From Streptomyces sp. Edi4 (GTDB lineage: Bacteria; Actinomycetota; Actinomycetes; Streptomycetales; Streptomycetaceae): a stretch of 64,000 bases of DNA. The stretch is from NCBI RefSeq assembly GCF_040253615.1, contig NZ_JBEJGY010000004.1, positions 5,642,001 to 5,706,000 on the forward strand, written 5' to 3'. The position numbers were made by a program, and so were the translations under genes. Below are positions 61,630 to 64,000 of the stretch, piece after piece. The stretch's first letter is position 1; every line of letters begins with the position of its first letter. The notes under the pieces were generated by a model, which saw only the letters and a list, made by a program, of their open reading frames with translations, was not told the origin of the DNA and ran no database searches.

Positions 61630-62655
61630 ATGCGCATCGGAGTACTCACCGCAGGCGGCGACTGTCCCGGCCTGAACGCAGTGATCCGGTCGGTCGTGCA
61701 CCGGGCCGTGGTCGGCCACGGCGACGAAGTCATCGGATTCGAGGACGGGTTCAAGGGCCTGCTGGACGGCCACTTCCGCCCGCTCGACCTCAACGCGGTC
61801 AGCGGCATCCTGGCGCGCGGCGGCACCATCCTCGGCTCCGCCCGCCTGGAGCGCGACCGGTTGCGCGAAGCCGCCGAGAACTGCGCGGAGTTGGCGACGC
61901 GCTACGGCATCGACGCGCTCATCCCGATCGGCGGTGAGGGCACGCTCACCGCGGCCCGCATGCTGGCCGAGGCCGGGATGCCCGTCGTCGGCGTGCCCAA
62001 GACCATCGACAACGACATCTCCGCCACCGACCGCACCTTCGGCTTCGACACCGCCGTGGGCGTGGCCACCGAGGCCATCGACCGCCTCAAGACCACCGCC
62101 GAGTCCCACCAGCGCGTGATGGTCGTCGAGGTCATGGGCCGGCACGCGGGCTGGATCGCGCTGGAGTCCGGCATGGCCGGCGGCGCCCACGGCATCTGCC
62201 TGCCGGAGCGGCCCTTCGAGGTGGACGACCTGGTCAAGATGGTCGAGGAGCGCTTCGCGCGCGGCAAGAAGTTCGCGGTCATCTGCGTCGCCGAGGGCGC
62301 GCACCCCGCCGAGGGCTCGATGCCGTACGAGAAGGGCGCCATCGACCAGTACGGCCACGAGCGCTTCGCCGGCATCGGCAACCGCCTCGCCGTCGAGCTG
62401 GAGCGGCGCCTGGGCAAGGAGGCCCGCCCGGTCATCCTCGGCCACGTCCAGCGCGGCGGCGTGCCCACCGCGTACGACCGCGTGCTCGCGACCCGGTTCG
62501 GCTGGCACGCGGTGGAGGCCGTGCACAACGGCGCCTTCGGCAACATGACGGCGCTGCGGGGCACGGACATCGTGATGGCCCCGCTGGCCCACGCGGTGAC
62601 CACGCTCAAGACGGTGCCGGACAATCGGATGTACGAGGCCGAGTCGGTCTTCTAG
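61630..62655 (+). CDS. pfkA: 6-phosphofructokinase, ATP-type
   Basis: Fructose 6-phosphate to fructose 1,6-bisphosphate. 341 aa. GGEGT at 101-105 with G104, and PKTIDND with K124 and catalytic D127. The G104/K124 pair indicates ATP rather than pyrophosphate as donor. VMGRHAGWIA and LGHVQRGG follow. ATG 61630 matches the family N-terminus MRIGVLTAGGDCPGLN; the frame from 61576 has no site. Together with pyk, ackA and pta it makes a glycolytic-acetate node. S. coelicolor SCO5426 from memory. Confidence 0.95.
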   Translation: MRIGVLTAGGDCPGLNAVIRSVVHRAVVGHGDEVIGFEDGFKGLLDGHFRPLDLNAVSGILARGGTILGSARLERDRLREAAENCAELATRYGIDALIPIGGEGTLTAARMLAEAGMPVVGVPKTIDNDISATDRTFGFDTAVGVATEAIDRLKTTAESHQRVMVVEVMGRHAGWIALESGMAGGAHGICLPERPFEVDDLVKMVEERFARGKKFAVICVAEGAHPAEGSMPYEKGAIDQYGHERFAGIGNRLAVELERRLGKEARPVILGHVQRGGVPTAYDRVLATRFGWHAVEAVHNGAFGNMTALRGTDIVMAPLAHAVTTLKTVPDNRMYEAESVF

Positions 62656-62732
62656 GCCGTCGCGGGTCGCGGGTCGAGGTCGCCGGTCGCCCGGGCCCGG
62701 CCGGGCTGCTCCCCGCACCCTTCTGAGGGCGC

Positions 62733-63407
62733 TCAGCCGTGCGCAAGCTCCCAGAAGCGGTCCACGATGCGGTCGAGGAAGTCCCGCCCCGCGTCACCCG
62801 TGTCGGCCTGCGCGCTCCAGTTGAGCGTGGCGACCATGTGCGACTGGTACTCGCTGTGCAACTGGTCGAGCACCGTCTCCAGCTGCCGCTTGGACAGCGG
62901 GAGCAGCTTCGCCGTCGGCTTGACGTAGGCCTGCCAGCGCGTGGTGACCGCGCCGCGCAGCAGCTCGGCGAGGTCCGCGTTCTGGCCGGTCGCCGTCACA
63001 TAGTCGCGCAGCGGCAGCCGCAGCAGGTCGGCGAGCGCCGCCGACTGCCGCTCGTTGCCGCGCCAGCGTCCCGCGTCCTCCATGCGCCGGTAGGCCCCGG
63101 CGTCGAGACCCACCCGGCGGGCCATGTCCTCCAGGGTGAGACCGCGCGCGAGCCGGTGTTCGCGCAGGGTCGACGCTGCCGCCATGAGATCGCCGGGGGA
63201 GCACCACAGGACCCCCGCGAGCGCCGTCAGCTCCCGCGCCTCGGGCGCCGCGAGCCCCCGCTCCCACGCCACCACGGTGTCCGGGGAGACCTGGAGGCCG
63301 TACTGGGCGCGCATGCCGTACGCGACGTGGCCGGGAGCCATGCCGAGCGCTTCTCGCAGTCGGCGGGCCGCAAGCGAGTTGAAGGGAGGGGTGGGGTGCA
63401 CGCGCAC
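62733..63407 (-). CDS. Double helix-turn-helix (XRE-like) regulator
   Basis: 224 aa from GTG 63407 (GTG 63401 also possible). Two HTH segments: LAARRLREALGMAPGHVAYGMRAQYGLQVSPDTVVAWERG and TLREHRLARGLTLEDMARRVGLDAGAYRRME. They are followed by an alpha-helical C-terminal part. The longer open frame to 63530 has no start site. It is next to a sugar ABC permease and convergent with pfkA. A TTACC...GGTAA inverted repeat (63496-63514) lies about 90 nt upstream of its start. Confidence 0.8.
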   Translation of the reverse strand: MRVHPTPPFNSLAARRLREALGMAPGHVAYGMRAQYGLQVSPDTVVAWERGLAAPEARELTALAGVLWCSPGDLMAAASTLREHRLARGLTLEDMARRVGLDAGAYRRMEDAGRWRGNERQSAALADLLRLPLRDYVTATGQNADLAELLRGAVTTRWQAYVKPTAKLLPLSKRQLETVLDQLHSEYQSHMVATLNWSAQADTGDAGRDFLDRIVDRFWELAHG

Positions 63408-63531
63408 ACCGTAGGACGGTAAGTGACATCTGCCTACGGTGTGTTCCACCAAAGAACGTGAATTGGAGGAAAGTACGGTTTTGGTGGCGTCCGGGTTACC
63501 TAAGGGTTGGGTAAGCGCTCGCTCGCCCACG

Positions 63532-64000
63532 CTAACCCTTCACCGCTCCGGCCGGCGCGAAACCTCCGCCGAGCCGCCGTGCGATCAGCACGTAGAGGAG
63601 CAGGACCGGCGTCGAGTACAGAATCGAGAACGCCGCGAGTTGGCCGTACGCCACCGAGCCGTAATTCCCGAAGAACGTGAAGATCGTGACCGAGGCCGGC
63701 AGCTGGTCGGGGGAGAGCAGCAGCATGAAGGGGACGAAGAAGTTTCCCCACAGCATGATGAAGGTGTAGACCGTCACGACGCCCACGCCGGGACCCATCA
63801 GCGGCAGCACCACCCGCACCAGGGTCTGGAGCATCGAGGCGCCGTCGGTCCAGGCGGCCTCCTCAAGGGCGCGGGGCACGGAGTCCATGAAGTTCTTCAT
63901 CAGCCAGATGGCGAAAGGGAGTTGGGCGGTGGCGAGGAACAGGGCCGTGCCGTACACCGTGTCGATGAGGTCGACGCGCACGAAGAGCGCGTACACCGGG
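63532..64000 (-). CDS. Carbohydrate ABC transporter permease, MalG type (5' end outside window)
   Basis: About 156 codons are visible at the C-terminal end; the frame continues past 64000. The EAA loop E-E-A-A-W-T-D-G-A-S...VVLPLMGPG identifies a binding-protein-dependent sugar importer permease. Membrane segments include LATAQLPFAIWLMKNF and VVTVYTFIMLWGNFFVPFMLL. The partner genes lie beyond the window. The adjacent double-HTH gene may be its regulator. Confidence 0.9.
   Translation of the reverse strand, partial: PVYALFVRVDLIDTVYGTALFLATAQLPFAIWLMKNFMDSVPRALEEAAWTDGASMLQTLVRVVLPLMGPGVGVVTVYTFIMLWGNFFVPFMLLLSPDQLPASVTIFTFFGNYGSVAYGQLAAFSILYSTPVLLLYVLIARRLGGGFAPAGAVKG

Overview
The window comes from a high-GC actinomycete, almost certainly a Streptomyces chromosome. 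The evidence is strong third-position G/C bias, GTG and TTG starts, rare TTA codons, and hallmark Streptomyces genes: filP, scy, nucS, absC-like marR, icmA, and the SCO5389-type protein. From about 6.7 kb to the right end the order resembles, from memory, the core S. coelicolor region around SCO5380-SCO5427, interrupted by accessory blocks.

Layout. (1) 1-6.7 kb is an accessory island. It holds a three-gene antibiotic-resistance unit on the minus strand (ABC-F protein, Vat-like acetyltransferase, erythromycin esterase) with a divergent TetR regulator. Beside it are a serine recombinase with a zinc-finger-like N-terminus and repeats at its start, and a truncated toxin-like 3' end overlapped by an immunity-like gene. 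The island ends in a stretch of Streptomyces dispersed repeats. (2) 6.7-21 kb is conserved: PduO-type cobalamin adenosyltransferase, an ABC-2 exporter with TetR, 3-hydroxybutyryl-CoA dehydrogenase, a STAS protein, a membrane-anchored NTPase, NucS, and two ABC-2 transporters. (3) 21-26.4 kb carries the polarity coiled-coil genes filP and scy. (4) 26.6-33 kb has methylmalonyl-CoA epimerase, thiolase, meaB, an AbsC-like MarR regulator, three coupled AIM24 genes, a DUF3817 protein and a thiamine-binding-like protein. (5) 33.2-38.1 kb is a cellulose-synthase-like/GlxA/GH6 set for surface glycan. (6) 38.3-43 kb starts with a marR gene, a repeat block and a second DUF3817 gene, then a 3' half-tRNA-Ser remnant. 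This is followed by an accessory cassette of two tiny genes divergent from a TTA-containing helix-turn-helix regulator and a methyltransferase. (7) 43-49.6 kb has isobutyryl-CoA mutase icmA, a two-component system, and a MurG paralogue coupled to a LegB-like sugar-nucleotide dehydratase. (8) 49.7-56.2 kb has a TetR regulator, a thioredoxin-domain protein, an exported DUF6230/DUF6114/Pro-Thr-rich operon and a D-Ala-D-Ala carboxypeptidase. (9) 56.4-62.7 kb is a central-carbon node: pyruvate kinase, acetate kinase, phosphotransacetylase and phosphofructokinase. A double-HTH regulator and the end of a sugar ABC permease follow.

Shared themes. Adenosylcobalamin chemistry runs through the window: adenosyltransferase, epimerase, MeaB and IcmA feed branched and odd-chain acyl-CoA into central metabolism next to the pyk-ackA-pta-pfk node. 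Cell-envelope and tip growth is the other theme: FilP, Scy, CslA/GlxA/GH6, a MurG-like enzyme and a PBP-type carboxypeptidase. Most operons are tightly packed with 1-11 nt overlaps. Several intergenic regions hold clear palindromes, notably at icmA, at the 40.5-kb divergent pair and upstream of pfkA.

The most unusual observations are the in-frame palindromic insertion inside pta, the orphan tRNA-Ser 3' half, two co-linear copies of a composite repeat of about 197 bp, TTA codons in the ABC-F gene and in the accessory regulator, and the toxin/immunity remnant. All calls rest on reading the sequence. S. coelicolor locus numbers are from memory and no database search was run.
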